Shown here piece by piece: positions 63,948-64,000 of a stretch of 64,000 bases of DNA. Source of the stretch: Oscheius onirici. Taxonomy: Eukaryota; Nematoda; Chromadorea; Rhabditida; Rhabditidae. The position numbers and the translations under genes are program-made. The notes below the pieces were generated by a model. It searched no databases and was not told the DNA's origin. It saw nothing but the letters and a program-made list of their open reading frames with translations. The first letter of the stretch is position 1. The number at the start of each line of letters is the position of its first letter. The stretch lies in contig OW051469.1 of assembly GCA_932521025.1 (NCBI GenBank), positions 1,500,398-1,564,397 on the forward strand, written 5' to 3'.

Positions 63948-64000
63948 CCGGTTGTTGTTATTTCACTTTCTAGTCATGAAGATTTCTATCCACTTCTTTT

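Noticed and set aside
1-64000. CRISPR array, prophage or bacterial operon features
   Set aside because: Spliced genes, poly(A) signals and eukaryotic protein families rule out a prokaryotic reading; the regular repeats seen are microsatellites or inverted-repeat elements.

Overview
The window looks like chromosomal DNA of a nematode, and I do not think it is Caenorhabditis. Genes are split by mostly short introns ending in TTTCAG or TTTTAG. Many first coding exons begin a few bases after a TTTCAG acceptor with no upstream donor, as expected of spliced-leader trans-splicing. Introns and spacers carry inverted-repeat elements and CTCTGT/ACAGAG simple repeats. From memory of C. elegans cosmid names, the UMP-CMP kinase, lsm-1 and rps-9 genes here match neighbours on F40F8, and the GCDH and dnj-13-like genes match neighbours on F54D5, all on chromosome II. 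I could not run a search, so the species and this synteny are inference.

Layout. 1-10256 (+): four tandem histidine acid phosphatases with signal peptide and hydrophobic GPI-type tail; the first is cut by the window edge. About 11344-12480 (-): remains of a possible decayed gene. 12713-18314 (+): neprilysin-like M13 peptidase. 19284-20510 (+): precursor of an allatostatin-C-type neuropeptide. 20713-24423 (-): polo-like kinase. 24424-30266: repeat-rich spacer. 30267-35684 (-): SLC12A8-like transporter, whose last intron holds a small opposite-strand membrane-protein gene (31773-32468) with its final exon inside an inverted-repeat element. 37200-37510 (-): coiled-coil pseudogene fragment. 37792-39908 (-): FMRFamide-receptor-like GPCR. 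40229-45202 (+): RPUSD2-type pseudouridine synthase with a GC-AG intron. 45349-47105 (-): UMP-CMP kinase. 48669-49334 (-) and 49807-50540 (+): LSM1 and ribosomal protein S9, head to head. 50688-51899 (-): unrecognised gene with a frame problem. 55812-58927 (-): glutaryl-CoA dehydrogenase. 60156-61765 (-): class B DnaJ. 63054-63947 (+): FSH1/OVCA2-type serine hydrolase.

Functionally this is a mixture of housekeeping genes (RPS9, LSM1, UMP-CMP kinase, RPUSD2, DnaJ, GCDH), a cell-cycle kinase, neuro-signalling genes (neuropeptide precursor, GPCR, neprilysin) and a secreted or surface phosphatase family growing by tandem duplication. The spliced models are read-through consistent: every multi-exon gene given as intact keeps phase over all its junctions. 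The least conventional signals are the nested gene with an exon inside a transposon-like element with an 8-bp target duplication, the RHG-to-RHS change in two acid phosphatases, the neuropeptide, and several families of hairpin elements shared between unrelated genes.
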